This document shows positions 10,012 through 21,148 of a stretch of 64,000 nt of DNA, piece by piece. The stretch is from Acanthosepion esculentum (taxonomy: Eukaryota > Mollusca > Cephalopoda > Sepiida > Sepiidae): assembly GCA_964036315.1 (NCBI GenBank), contig OZ038480.1, forward strand, positions 11,879,305-11,943,304, written 5' to 3'. The stretch's first letter is position 1. Every line of letters starts with the position of its first letter. The notes under the pieces are model-generated. The model did not search any database. It was not told the origin of the DNA and was given only the letters and a program-made list of their open reading frames with translations. The position numbers and the translations under genes are program-made.

Positions 10012-10015
<4 letters not shown>
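9725..10015. repeat. Fold-back repeat, arms about 140 bp
   Basis: 9,728-9,868 and 9,872-10,012 are imperfect inverted copies meeting near AATTTTGG at about 9,860-9,895. A related single arm occurs at 22,240-22,400. No ORF is present. Confidence 0.65.
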
Positions 10016-10061
<46 letters not shown>

Positions 10062-10282
10062 GTCATCCACATATAGGCCTGTTTCGCTGTATACATACAT
10101 ATATATATGTATATATCTATATATATAATGTGTATATATATATTTATAAATATATGCAATTCTTATATATATTATTTATATATTATATATGCGCGGTACT
10201 TATTGGAAAGCGCTCAATGTCAGTGATAGAGGTAACATATTTATATGAAAGGTCATCCAAACTAACAATGACCTCTTCCCAC

Positions 10283-10323
<41 letters not shown>

Positions 10324-10330
10324 GAATTGG
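10016..10330. repeat. TA tracts with partial SINE-ribozyme tail
   Basis: TA tracts at 10,016-10,059 and 10,276-10,321. Between them, at about 10,060-10,100, a minus-strand fragment of the 8,105/22,665 SINE tail (GAAACAGG then GTGGATGAC) lacks the cleavage triplet. Confidence 0.6.
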
Positions 10331-10749
10331 ATTAAATCCGACATTTCTTTAATTTTAGATGGATATTCTTACATTTACTTTGGCCTGAATATTCGAGAAA
10401 TCTTGACATTTGTGGTGGTTGAGTTTTTTAAATATAAATTCTCATGTGTTTGTATAGTTTTTTCTTTACGGCACAAATTATATAAAAATTTCCGAATGTT
10501 TTTCAAGCCCATTTAGCCATTATCAAGGATTCATTTTATCTTACATTTAACTGAATGTATAGAGTCTTTTATGTATGTATCTAGATGTATAGAAATGGTT
10601 TATTTTCAAGAAACGGTCAGCACAATTTGGCTGTGTTCATAGTTGTAGCTATTGGGCTATTGGGCGTGGGCGTTTTCTTATTAATAATGCTTCCATAATT
10701 TTTAGCATTTTTGTTTATGTGGATGACGCTATGATATTCGCATTATCAA
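10331..10749. other. No recognised gene
   Basis: Unique-looking AT-rich sequence between a TA tract and the satellite. I see no coding or RNA signal. Confidence 0.5.
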
Positions 10750-13700
10750 CCATTGCTGGTAATATTTGTTTCTTCAAAAATGTATTGCTCGCAATAGTGT
10801 ATTGCTGGTGATAATTATTTACAAATATGCATTGCTGGTAATATTTGTATCTTCAAAAATGTATTGTTCGTAATAGTGTATTGCTGGTGATAATTATTTA
10901 CAAATATGTATTGCTGGTAACATTTGTTTCTTCAAAAATGTATTGGTCGTAATTGTGTATTGTTGGTGATAATTATTTACAAATATGTATTGCTGGTAAT
11001 ATTTGTATCTTCAAAAATGTATAGTTCGTAATAGTGTATTGCTGGTGATAATTATTTACAAATATGTATTGCTGGTAACATTTGTTTCTTCAAAAATGTA
11101 TTGCTCATAATAGTGTATTGCTGGTGATAATTATTTACAAACATGTATTGCTGGTAATATTTGTTTCTTCAAAAATGTGTTGCTCCTAATAGTGTATTGC
11201 TGGTGATAATTATTTACAAATAAGTATTGCTGGTAACATTTGTTTCTTCAAAAATGTATTGCTCGTAATAGTGTATTGTTGGTGATAATTATTTACAAAT
11301 ATGTATTGCTGGTAATATTTGTTTCTTCAAAAATGTATTGCTCGTAATAGTGTATTGCTGGTGATAATTATTTACAAATATATATTTCTGGTAATATTTG
11401 TTTCTTCAAAAATGTATTGCTCTTAATAGTGTATTGCTGGTGATAATTATTTACAAATATGTATTGCTGGTAATATTTGTTTCTTCAAAAATGTATTGCT
11501 CGTAATAGTGTATTGCTGGTGCTAATTATTTACAAATATGTATTGCTGGTAATATTTGTTTCTTCAAAAATGTATTGCTCGTAATAGTGTATTGCTGGTG
11601 ATAATTATTTACAAATATGTATGGCTGGTAATATTTGTTTCTTCAAAAATGTATTGCTCGTAATAGTGTATTGCTGGTGATAATTATTTACAAATATGTA
11701 TTGCTGGTAACATTTGTTTCTTCAAAAATGTATAGTTCGTAATAGTGTATTGCTGGTGATAATTATTTACAAATATGTATTGCTGGTAATATTTGTTTCT
11801 TCAAAAATGTATTGCTCGTAATAGTGTATTGCTGGTGCTAATTATTTACAAATATGTATTGCTGGTAATATTTGTTTCTTCAAAAATGTATTGCTCGTAA
11901 TAGTGTATTGCTCGTGATAATTATTTAAAAATATGTATTGCTCGTAACATTTGTTTCTTCAAAAATGTATTGCTCGTAATAGTGTATTGTTGGTGATAAT
12001 TATTTACAAATATGTATTGCTGGTAATATTTGTTTCTTCAAAAATGTATTGCTCGTAATAGTGTATTGCTGGTGATAATTATTTACAAATATGTATTGCT
12101 GGTAACATTTGTTTCTTCAAAAATGTATTGCTTGTAATAGTGTATTGCTGGTGATAATTATTTACAAATATGTATTGCTGGTAACATTTGTTTCTTCAAA
12201 AATATGTTGCTCGTAATAGTGTATTGCTGGTGATAATTATTTACAAATATGTATTGCTGGTAATATTTGTTTCTTCAAAAATGTATTGCTCGTAATAGTG
12301 TATTGCTGGTGATAATTATTTACAAATATGTATTGCTGGTAACATTTGTTTCTTCAAAAATGTATAGTTCGTAATAGTGTATTGCTGGTGATAATTATTT
12401 ACAAATATGTATTGCTGGTAATATTTGTTTCTTCAAAAATGTATTGCTCGTAATAGTGTATTGCTGGTGATAATTATTTAAAAATATGTATTGCTGGTAA
12501 TATTTGTTTCTTCAAAAATATATTGCTCGTAATAGTGTATTGCTGGTGATAATTATTTACAAATATGTATTGCTGGTAACATTTGTTTCTTCAAAAATGT
12601 ATAGTTCGTAATAGTGTATTGCTGGTGATAATTATTTACAAATATGTATTGCTGGTAATATTTGTTTCTTCAAAAATGTATTGCTCGTAATAGTGTATTG
12701 CTGGTGATAATTATTTACAAATATGTATTGTTGGTAACGTTTGTTTCTTCAAAAATGTATAGTTCGTAATAGTGTATTGCTGGTGATAATTATTTACAAA
12801 TATGTATTGCTGGTAATATTTGTTTCTTCGAAAATGTATTGCTCGTAATAGTGTATTGCTGGTGATAATTATTTACAAATATGTATTGCTGGTAATATTT
12901 GTTTCTTCAAAAATGTATTGCTCGTAATAGTGTATTGCTGGTGATAATTATTTACAAATATGTATTGCTGGTAATATTTGTTTCTTCAAAAATGTATTGC
13001 TCGTAATAGTGTATTGCTGGTGATAATTATTTACAAATATGTATTGCTGGTAATATTTGTTTCTTCAAAAATGTATTGCTCGTAATAGTGTATTGCTGGT
13101 GATAATTATTTACAAATATGTATTGCTGGTAATATTTGTTTCTTCAAAAATGTATTGCTCCTAATAGTGTATTGCTGGTGATAATTATTTACAAATATGT
13201 ATTGCTGGTAATATTTGTTTCTTCAAAAATGTATTGCTCGTAATAATGTATTGCTGGTGATAATTATTTACAAATATGTATTGCTGGTAACATTTGTTTC
13301 TTCAAAAATGTATAGTTCGTAATAGTGTATTGCTGGTGATAATTATTTACAAATATGTATTGCTGGTAATATTTGTTTCTTCAAAAATCTATTGCTCGTA
13401 ATAGTGTATTGCTGGTGATAATTATTTAAAAATATGTATTGCTGGTAATATTTGTTTCTTTAAAAATGTATTGCTCGTAATAGTGTATTGCTGGTGATAA
13501 TTATTTACAAATATGTATTGCTGGTAACATTTGTTTCTTCAAAAATGTATAGTTCGTAATAGTGTATTGCTGGTGATAATTATTTACAAATATGTATTGC
13601 TGGTAATATTTGTTTCTTCAAAAATGTATTGCTCGTAATAGTGTATTGCTGGTGATAATTATTTACAAATATGTATTGCTGGTAACATTTGTTTCTTCAA

Positions 13701-15997
13701 AAATGTATAGTTCGTAATAGTGTATTGCTGGTGATAATTATTTACAAATATGTATTGCTGGTAATATTTGTTTCTTCGAAAATGTATTGCTCGTAATAGT
13801 GTATTGCTGGTGATAATTATTTACAAATATGTATTGCTGGTAATATTTGTTTCTTCAAAAATGTATTGCTCGTAATAGTGTATTGCTGGTGATAATTATT
13901 TACAAATATGTATTGCTGGTAATATTTGTTTCTTCAAAAATGTATTGCTCGTAATAGTGTATTGCTGGTGATAATTATTTACAAATATGTATTGCTGGTA
14001 ATATTTGTTTCTTCAAAAATGTATTGCTCCTAATAGTGTATTGCTGGTGATAATTATTTACAAATATGTATTGCTGGTAATATTTGTTTCTTCAAAAATG
14101 TATTGCTCGTAATAGTGTATTGCTGGTGATAATTATTTACAAATATGTATTGCTGGTAATATTTGTTTCTTCAAAAATGTATTGCTCGTAATAGTGTATT
14201 GATGGTGATAATTATTTACAAATATGTATTGCTGGTAATATTTGTTTCTTCAAAAATGTATTGCTCCTAATAGTGTATTGCTGGTGATAATTATTTACAA
14301 ATATGTATTGCTGGTAATATTTGTTTCTTCAAAAATGTATTGCTCGTAATAGTGTATTGCTGGTGATAATTATTTACAAATATGTATTGCTGGTAATATT
14401 TGTTTCTTCAAAAATGTATTGCTCGTAATAGTGTATTGCTGGTGATAATTATTTACAAATATGTATTGCTGGTAATATTTGTTTCTTCAAATATGTATTG
14501 CTCGTAATAGAGTACTGCTGGTGATAATTATTTACAAATATGTATTGCTGGTAATATTTGTTTCTTCAAAAATGTATTGTTCGTAATAGTGTATTGCTGG
14601 TGATAATTATTTACAAATATGTATTGCTGGTAATATTTGTTTCTTCAAAAATGTATTGCTCGTAATAGTGTATTGCTGGTGATAATTATTTACAAATATG
14701 TATTGCTGGTAATATTTGTTTCTTCAAAAATGTATTGCTCGTAATAGTGTATTGCTGGTGATAATTATTTACAAATATGTATTGCTGGTAATATTTGTTT
14801 CTTCAAAAATGTATTGCTCGTAATAGTGTATTGCTGGTGATAATTATTTACAAATATGTATTGCTGGTAATATTTGTTTCTTCAAAAATGTATTGCTCGT
14901 AATAGTGTATTGCTGGTGATAATTATTTACAAATATGTATTGCTGGTAATATTTGTTTCTTCAAAAAAGTATTGCTCGTAATAGTGTATTGCTGGTGATA
15001 ATTATTTACAAATATGTATTGCTGGTAATATTTGTTTCTTCAAAAATGTATTGCTCGTAATAGTGTATTGCTGGTGATAATTATTTACAAATATGTATTG
15101 CTGGTAATAATTGTTTCTTCAAAAATGTATTGCTCGTAATAGTGTATTGCTGCTGATAACTATTTACAAATATGTATTGCTGGTAATATTTGTTTCTTCA
15201 AAAATGTATTGCTCGTAATAGTGTATTGCTGGTGATAATTATTTACAAATATGTATTGCTGGTAATATTTGTTTCTTCAAAAATGTATTGCTCGTAATAG
15301 TGTATTGCTGGTGATAATTATTTACAAATATGTACTGCTCGTAACATTTGTTTCTTCAAAAATGTATTGCTCGTAATAGTGTATTGCTGGTGATAATTAT
15401 TTACAAATATATATTGCTGGTAACATTTGTTTCTTCAAAAATGTATTGCCCGTAATAGTGTATTGCTGGTGATAATTATTTACAAATATGTATTGCTGGT
15501 AATATTTGTTTCTTCAAAAATGTATTGTTCGTAATAGTGTATTGGTGGTGATAATTATTTACAAATATGTATTGCTGGTAATATTTGTTTCTTCAAAAAT
15601 GTATTGCTCGTAATAGTGTATTGCTCGTGATAATTATTTACAAATATGTATTGCTCGTAACATTTGTTTCTTCAAAAATGTATTGCTCGTAATAGTGTAT
15701 TGCTGGTGATAATTATTTACAAATATATATTGCTGGTAACATTTGTTTCTTCAAAAATGTATTGCCCGTAATAGTGTATTGCTGGTGATAATTATTTACA
15801 AATATGTATTGCTGGTAATATTTGTTTCTTCAAAAATGTATTGCTCGTAATAGTGTATTGCTGGTGATAATTATTTACAAATATGTATTGCTACTAATAT
15901 TTGTTTCTTCAAAAATGTATTGCCCCGTAATAGTGTATTGCTGGTGATAATTATTTACAAATATGTATTGCTGGTAATATTTGTTTCTTCAAAAATG
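10750..15997 (+). repeat. 79-bp satellite array, about 66 copies
   Basis: The period is exactly 79 bp where measured (10,909, 10,988, 11,067 and onward). Each monomer is itself three related pieces: about 32 bp starting TATTGCTGGTAATATTTG, 17 bp TATTGCTCGTAATAGTG, and 30 bp starting TATTGCTGGTGATAATT. Variant monomers carry TATAGTTCG, GGTAACATTT or GCTCCTAATAG. The array is continuous apart from point changes and rare indels. It has no ORF. Confidence 0.97.
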
Positions 15998-16555
15998 AAC
16001 TGAACAAAAATGAACACAAAGCGATCAGCCTTAAAAAAGGACTTGTAACTGGAAAAACCGAATGAAAAAAAGAATGTTAACAACAAATACTTTTTCACAC
16101 CCAACCCAGTTCTGCGGAATCAGAATCAACGTTGATTTTAAGCAAGCGAATGAGACAATTGGAGTAAAGTGCAATTCAGATTTAAAGTTTTCCCACTTAT
16201 GACGAATGCAGCTATCCATTGTTTTTTTTGCATGCTAACATGCTAATTAACATTCTTGTCAGTCAGCTGTTGGCTCTCACGCTGGCCAATAGAATCTTCC
16301 TCCCTATTTGTGGCAGCCAGCTATAGGCTCTCACTCTGGCCAGTAGAAAATGGCCACAAACTACATGAAAACTGCCGTAGAAGCATGAAAAAATTGATTA
16401 TATCAACTTTTCGCTAACTTGGAGCATGTGCATGTCATTTTTGGTGCAAATCCGTCAGAAATTGCGGCCGTGCATTCATTACACACACACACACATCCTG
16501 CCTTTTATAGATAGAGATCAAAATTCATATATAGCAGTAAATACTGGACAATTCC
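15998..16555. other. No recognised gene; short duplicated segment
   Basis: A local direct duplication lies at about 16,262-16,290 and 16,318-16,350 (GGCTCTCAC-CTGGCCA). A short CA run lies near 16,482. No other feature is supported. Confidence 0.5.
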
Positions 16556-16559
16556 CTCA

Positions 16560-16975
16560 CAGATGATAAGGAGACTTGAGGCAACAGAGATGTGGTTCTA
16601 CGTAAGGACGATGAGAATGTCATGGACTGAACATGTGAGTGACAAAAAAGTTTCAAGAGAAATGGAAACAAAAAGGACGCTTGTACTTAGAAAAATAGGT
16701 GGATTAAATTTCTAGGACATATAATGAAGGAATAGGACTTGGGTAATTTAACACTCACGAAATATATGAAAGTCACGAGGGACAGAATGAAACAGCCACC
16801 AACCTACCACTAATGAACTTGTGTGTACGGATGGTAGAACAGGGACTGAGATGTATAGTAAAAAAAAACAAAAAAAACACGTTGCTAAGAGCTACAAAGG
16901 ATAGGAACTTACGGAGAGCTATGGTCGGCCGTGACTTGAAGGAACAGAGCACAGAAGTAAAATAAAATGCAAAAG
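16560..16975 (+). pseudogene. RTE-like LINE C-terminal fragment
   Basis: The + strand encodes RRLEATEMWFY, then RMSWTEHVSD, with frameshifts and stops further on. It ends with the typical tail region RATKDR-like text (about 16,893-16,930). This hallmark block of RTE-like LINEs follows the reverse transcriptase. The copy is 5'-truncated and non-functional. Related tails occur at 19,240 (minus), 26,700, 29,200 (minus), 35,520 (minus), 49,040 (minus) and 57,244. Confidence 0.6.
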
Positions 16976-16976
16976 G

Positions 16977-17346
16977 TCAACTACCGTAGTGCAATAGTAA
17001 TCTAGTCTCGGGAGTGAATTAGATTCTTATTTGATTTCTTATTACAACTCCTACAAATCATTAAGACTCTGGTAGATATCACCACTGAGTCCTCTATACC
17101 TGTGGCCTTGTGTCAGACTAAGCTGAGGATACTAAAGGCTTATATGACTTATGTACGTGTTGATGTTAAAAGGGAAAATAGAACGTTATAGGGTCGTGAT
17201 GCTCTCTTCGGCCGAACGGTCTAAGGTACGCCAAATCAAACACTGGCTTGTCCGACAAAGGGATGCGAAGGTTCGAAATCTAGTTCGAAGTATATTTATT
17301 GAATGTGCAATAGATTACTAGATTACTATTGCACTACGGTAGTTGA
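16977..17346. mobile_element. MITE-like element with perfect 29-bp terminal inverted repeats
   Basis: The ends TCAACTACCGTAGTGCAATA... (16,977-17,005) and their exact reverse complement (17,318-17,346) bound a 370-bp non-coding element. Inside, 17,195-17,290 looks tRNA-like (GGCCGAACGGTCTAAGG and GGTTCGAAATC). I cannot identify a target-site duplication, so the superfamily is unknown. Confidence 0.7.
17195..17290 (+). repeat. tRNA-like SINE head or tRNA fossil
   Basis: It has an A-box-like block GGCCGAACGGTCTAAGG and a B-box-like GGTTCGAAATC about 50 bases apart. The long spacing recalls a Leu/Ser-type tRNA. No intact acceptor stem is visible. Confidence 0.4.
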
Positions 17347-17496
17347 ATATGCAGGACGGTTGACATGCTACACACTGTCTAAAAACTTTTTAAAAAATTG
17401 TTCTTCTATTTCAAACACGTGTATCCACTAAAAATAACGTTTGAAATAATAAGAATGTCAGATAAAAAATAATCCGTTATCTCCTTTTTATTTCTG

Positions 17497-17499
<3 letters not shown>

Positions 17500-17563
<64 letters not shown>
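17500..17563. repeat. (TA)n microsatellite
   Basis: Pure TA tract. Confidence 0.95.
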
Positions 17564-17569
<6 letters not shown>

Positions 17570-18060
17570 CACACATATATCGTATTTGTCATAAGTGTTT
17601 TAAGAAGCAAACATTTTGTTTCTTATCACTTGATTTGAAGAGTTAAAATCAACAATTACGCAAGAGGAGCAAACTTTTTGCAATCAACATAAGAGATATT
17701 CTTTGGTAGTGAATGTTTTATTTTTCTCAGATTCAGTTGTTAAATGAAAATAAAATAAGTATTTTTCTCATCCTTCTAAAATTTGTATCGCTTATGGCAA
17801 TTTGGGGTAGAGGTGGGGGCCAAATTAGTCAAACAATGTTTCCTAATAGAAATTGCGAGTTTCCCTTTTCCATTTCGCTTAAAATTACAAAACCGAAACA
17901 ACTGACTTGTTATGCTGATTGCTATAAAATTTGCTTTTTCCCGCACAATGTTCCTGTTTTTAGCTTCCCAAATCAAGTGATTAGAAACAAAATATCCGTG
18001 CGTTAAAATATGAGGGTCTAACAGTTCAGTTTTAGAACTTAACCGACAAAATACCCACAC
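17564..18060. other. No recognised gene
   Basis: Open frames on both strands at 17,713-18,090 encode no recognisable protein. Nothing else is seen. Confidence 0.5.
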
Positions 18061-18063
18061 ATA

Positions 18064-18801
18064 CAGTGCTGTTCGATAAAAGTGACTCACCTGATTTTTT
18101 CACCGATGAAACGAAAGTTGAGCTAAATTCAAAGGATAAGCGATCTAAAATCCGAAGAAGAAGCTTCGAAAACTCTTTGAATTTAGCAGTAAGTACTGTC
18201 AAGCATCCGTTCAGTATAATGTTCTGGGGATGCTTTTCTTTTCATGGAACTAGTTTCTTAAAACCTATTGAAAAGACCCTTAGGAGCGAGCAGTACAAGA
18301 GAATTTTAGAGTCTTGTCTGCTCCCTTCTGCTGAAAGGGTGCAAATCTACCCCACCAGGTTCATTTTTATGCAGGATAATGCTCCCTGTCACAAATCAAA
18401 ATTGATGAAGGAATACTTTGATGAGAAGCAGGTGAGTGTTATGACATAGCCGCTCCAATCTCCTGACCTCAACCCCATAGAAAACTTATGGAGCATTATA
18501 AAGTACAGGCTCTAGAGAAAGCAGTTGAGCAACAAAGAGGATTTGATTGTGAATTTCATATCCGAATGGAATTCAATGCTTGGAGATGAGATTTGCCAGA
18601 ACCTAATCAAGTCAATGCCAAAAAGGGTTGAAAAGGTTATTCAAAATAAAGGAGGACCCATAGATTATTAAATATTTTGAACTATATTACCTATTATAAA
18701 TAAATTATACCTCTATTATTCTTTATTTAAAGCTGTTCGGTTATGTTTCTATTGATTACTAGTTGCAGGAAATAAGTGAGTCACTTTTTTTGCACAGAGT
18801 G
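18064..18801 (+). mobile_element. Internally deleted Tc1-like transposon
   Basis: The left end starts CAGTGCTG directly after a TA, as in Tc1-family elements. It shares AAAAGTGACTCAC with the inverted right end at about 18,776-18,801. The left repeat runs straight into the catalytic domain, so the N-terminal DNA-binding region has been deleted. Length is 738 bp. Confidence 0.7.
18066..18671 (+). pseudogene. Tc1-like transposase, C-terminal catalytic part
   Basis: In one frame: FFTDETKV (first catalytic Asp), MFWGCFS, FMQDNAPCHKSK (second Asp), a TAG at 18,447 where Trp is usual, then SPDLNPIENLWS (third acidic residue, Glu). Another TAG follows near 18,513, and the frame ends at TAA 18,669. 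The three acidic residues and their order are those of Tc1/IS630 DDE transposases. About half of a normal 340-residue protein is missing at the N-terminus. Confidence 0.8.
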
Positions 18802-18897
18802 TTTCCCTAAATCATATTTATATCCAAAATTATAATTATCAATAGAATACCTTAGATGTCCTTCTCGTAGACAGGTTGCCAATCATTGCTAGAGAGC

Positions 18898-18932
18898 TCT
18901 GTCTGTCCTGCTCTCATAGCAGGACAGACAGA
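18898..18932. repeat. Small perfect hairpin
   Basis: A 15-bp inverted repeat (CTGTCTGTCCTGCT core) with a 5-base loop lies just before a minus-strand SINE. Confidence 0.8.
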
Positions 18933-18954
18933 CAGGAGAAAAATGGTTCCAAAT

Positions 18955-19072
18955 GTCGCAGTTGTGTTTTTCGCGAAAGTAAACGAAATACAATCGGTCG
19001 GAATTCGAACACTGTATGCTGAATTCACTTTTCCGCCAATAACCACTCCAGCTACGCGCTCATCTGAATAGC
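18955..19072 (-). mobile_element. tRNA-derived SINE fragment
   Basis: On the minus strand, GCGTAGCTGGAGTGGTTATTGG (shown in two parts: GCGTAGCTGG and AGTGGTTATTGG) is A-box-like and TGTTCGAATTCC is B-box-like, spaced as in a tRNA. Confidence 0.55.
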
Positions 19073-19239
19073 GATTGAAAAAAAAATGTTTGGTCAGATT
19101 TTTCCATATTGGTCAGACCGAGAACTTTTCATTATTCCTTCGCACCCATTAAATGGCGGAGATAACATTTACAAAAAATAAATTCTTTATTTTCCATCGA
19201 GTTGCAAATATGTATTAAATAATAAATTTTTCATCTATG

Positions 19240-19690
19240 TAACGCGTCCCTTCAGGACATAGGCGATCATGGCTCTCCACAACTTCTTAGCTTGTGTGCC
19301 TCTTAGCAGATTTCTCCTTTTGCTAAGTTTCCTTTATAATCCGCCATCCATCCATAGAATCTCGTCAGGCAATTGGCTAGCAAGTTTTCCCTATTTTCTT
19401 GCTCTCAATATGCCCTGTGAGTGTTAAGTTCTCCAAGCCGTCCTTTTTCGTTACGTGTCCAAGGAATTTCAGCCTGTCTTTTCCTGATTTTGAGTATAAG
19501 TGTTCTTTCTGATGCCATTTTCTTTAAGATGTCCTTGTTGCTTACTCGCCCCGTCCATGGAATTCTCAGTATCCTTCTGTAGAACCACATTTCTGCTGCC
19601 TCGAGTTTTCTCCTCATCCGTGGTGGGGGGAGATTGTCTAACATTCACTGCCGTAAAAGAGGATGAATATTGCATAACAATCCTTCACTA
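19240..19690 (-). pseudogene. RTE-like LINE C-terminal fragment
   Basis: The minus-strand frame from 19,644 reads RRKLEAAEMWFYRRILRIPW, then VSNKDILKKM, then RKRQAEIPWTRNEKGRLGEL. This is the conserved block of RTE-like LINE proteins, followed by a shifted tail to about 19,240. It is truncated and frameshifted, with no reverse-transcriptase core. Confidence 0.65.
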
Positions 19691-19765
19691 AGGAACAAGT
19701 AGGAAAATCTTTATGAATTTTACATGTTTCGCTGTTTATTTAGTTTCATCAGAATTTTTTGTATG

Positions 19766-20166
19766 GTTTGATTTGGTTTATTTTCTTTTACGGCATATCA
19801 ATCTCCATGGGGTTTTAATGCCAACAAGATTTTTACTGCTTCTAATATTGTATTATTGGTAATATTTTTTTTCAAAAATGGAATGGTAATGATTTTTTTC
19901 AAAAATGGAATGGTAATGATTTTTTTCTCCAAAAATTCATTGCTGGTAATAGCTTTTTACAAAAATACATTGCTGGTATGAAAATTCTATTTTTACCCTT
20001 TCATAATGCTTTGACTCCAGTTTGGGGGTTAACTCATAGCTGGGACCCTAACAGGTGCTACCACTCCGGGGTGGATCTGGGAACACCATCAATTAAGAGG
20101 TGGATCCACGCTCCTAAAACCGCCCGATCAAAGGCCTTGCTGTTGGATGTATTTTATCATCTTACC
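19766..20166 (+). repeat. Dispersed family D, copy 1
   Basis: Order: ACGGCATATCAA block, a few CTGGTAATA/CAAAAATG units (19,850-19,980), then CTAACAGGTGCTACC, GAACACCA and a TTATCATCTTACCCAGG end. The same order recurs at 29,583, 39,785, 47,403 (minus) and 48,228. It is non-coding and I cannot place it in a known class. Confidence 0.65.
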
Positions 20167-20177
20167 CAGGTCGCTTC

Positions 20178-20212
20178 ATTTGGTATGTGTGTGTGTGGGG
20201 TGGGGGGGGGGT
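20178..20212. repeat. G-rich (GT)n/G run
   Basis: GTGTGTG followed by runs of G. It could form a G-quadruplex on the + strand. Confidence 0.5.
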
Positions 20213-20609
20213 GCTTATTCCTCTGCAGAGGTGCAGTTGGCGTATTTTGAAGCCCCAGCCGATAGGGCGTAATTTTTTGCAAGTGGAATAATGTGGAGTT
20301 ATATTTCAATTTCTAAATCCTATGATGTTTTGCTTTCCTTGGGTTCGTAGACCTTACCATGTATATATTATGGCGTTAGTGTTTACGTACGTATCAGTTC
20401 TTAAATTCTATGTTGGTTGTGTGGGCGTCGACATCTCTATGTTTAATTCTTGAAATTCTAACGTCATTAAAATGTTAGCAGGACGATTATCGGGGACTCG
20501 AGTTACAAAGCAATGAAAACTATTTTGTCAGTTTGGCTTAAAGCGTCAACTAGTTGCTTGGTTAACAAGTTGTTGGTACTGTTCGGGCAAGTCAACAAAT
20601 TTTCTAAGC

Positions 20610-20730
20610 ATAGCTTAGATGTGGCACAAGGCCGAAAGTTTGGGGCACCTAGTGAGGATCGAACTCACTTTTCAGTCGTAACTGATTTATCGAGACAAGC
20701 TTGCTAAACATTACACCACGTCGAAGTGCC
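20610..20730 (-). mobile_element. tRNA-derived SINE, family S1, copy 1
   Basis: On the minus strand a head with TGTAATGTTTAGC (A-box-like) and GAGTTCGATCCTC (B box) leads into a body ending GGCCTTGTGCCACATCTAAG. It is tandem with the next copy. Other copies: 51,719 and 57,128. Confidence 0.75.
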
Positions 20731-20737
20731 CAATATG

Positions 20738-20875
20738 ATTTTCTATGCGTAGCTTAGATGTGGCACAAGGCCGAAAATGTAGAGCACCCAGTGAGGATCG
20801 AACTCACTACTCAGTCGTAATTGTTCTAGCGACACAAGCTTGTTAACCATTACACCGCCTCGAGGTGCCCCAACC
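20738..20875 (-). mobile_element. tRNA-derived SINE, family S1, copy 2
   Basis: Head GGGCACCTCGAGGCGGTGTA, TAATGGTTAAC, B box GAGTTCGATCCTC, then the same body as copy 1. It lies in direct tandem, about 128 bp apart. Confidence 0.8.
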
Positions 20876-21148
20876 TAGATTTATATATGGATTCGAAGAA
20901 CAAGCGAAAGGAAATGTTGCAAACCTCTCGATACTGTAGCAACCACCACACCCACATCCACCCCACCCCACCCACATCTTACCAGCTCCACCACTCTTCT
21001 GTAGCGAGAGACTTTGGCCGTGTAAATCCGAGACCATTTTACATGTGTCACCTAAAATTTTCTCCAAGTAACCATTGAGAATAATGTCTGCCAGTCCCGT
21101 CTCCCCACAAAAAAGGAAAGTCAAATTCTGAAATCGGAAAGCAGCAGT

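Noticed and set aside
10750..15997. Regular short repeats resembling a CRISPR array
   Set aside because: Units abut with no unique spacers, there are no cas genes, and the context is eukaryotic. It is a satellite.
20610..20875. Genuine tRNA genes
   Set aside because: A- and B-box words are present but no full cloverleaf with an acceptor stem is visible, bodies continue into shared repeat sequence, and one copy has a target duplication. They are SINEs.
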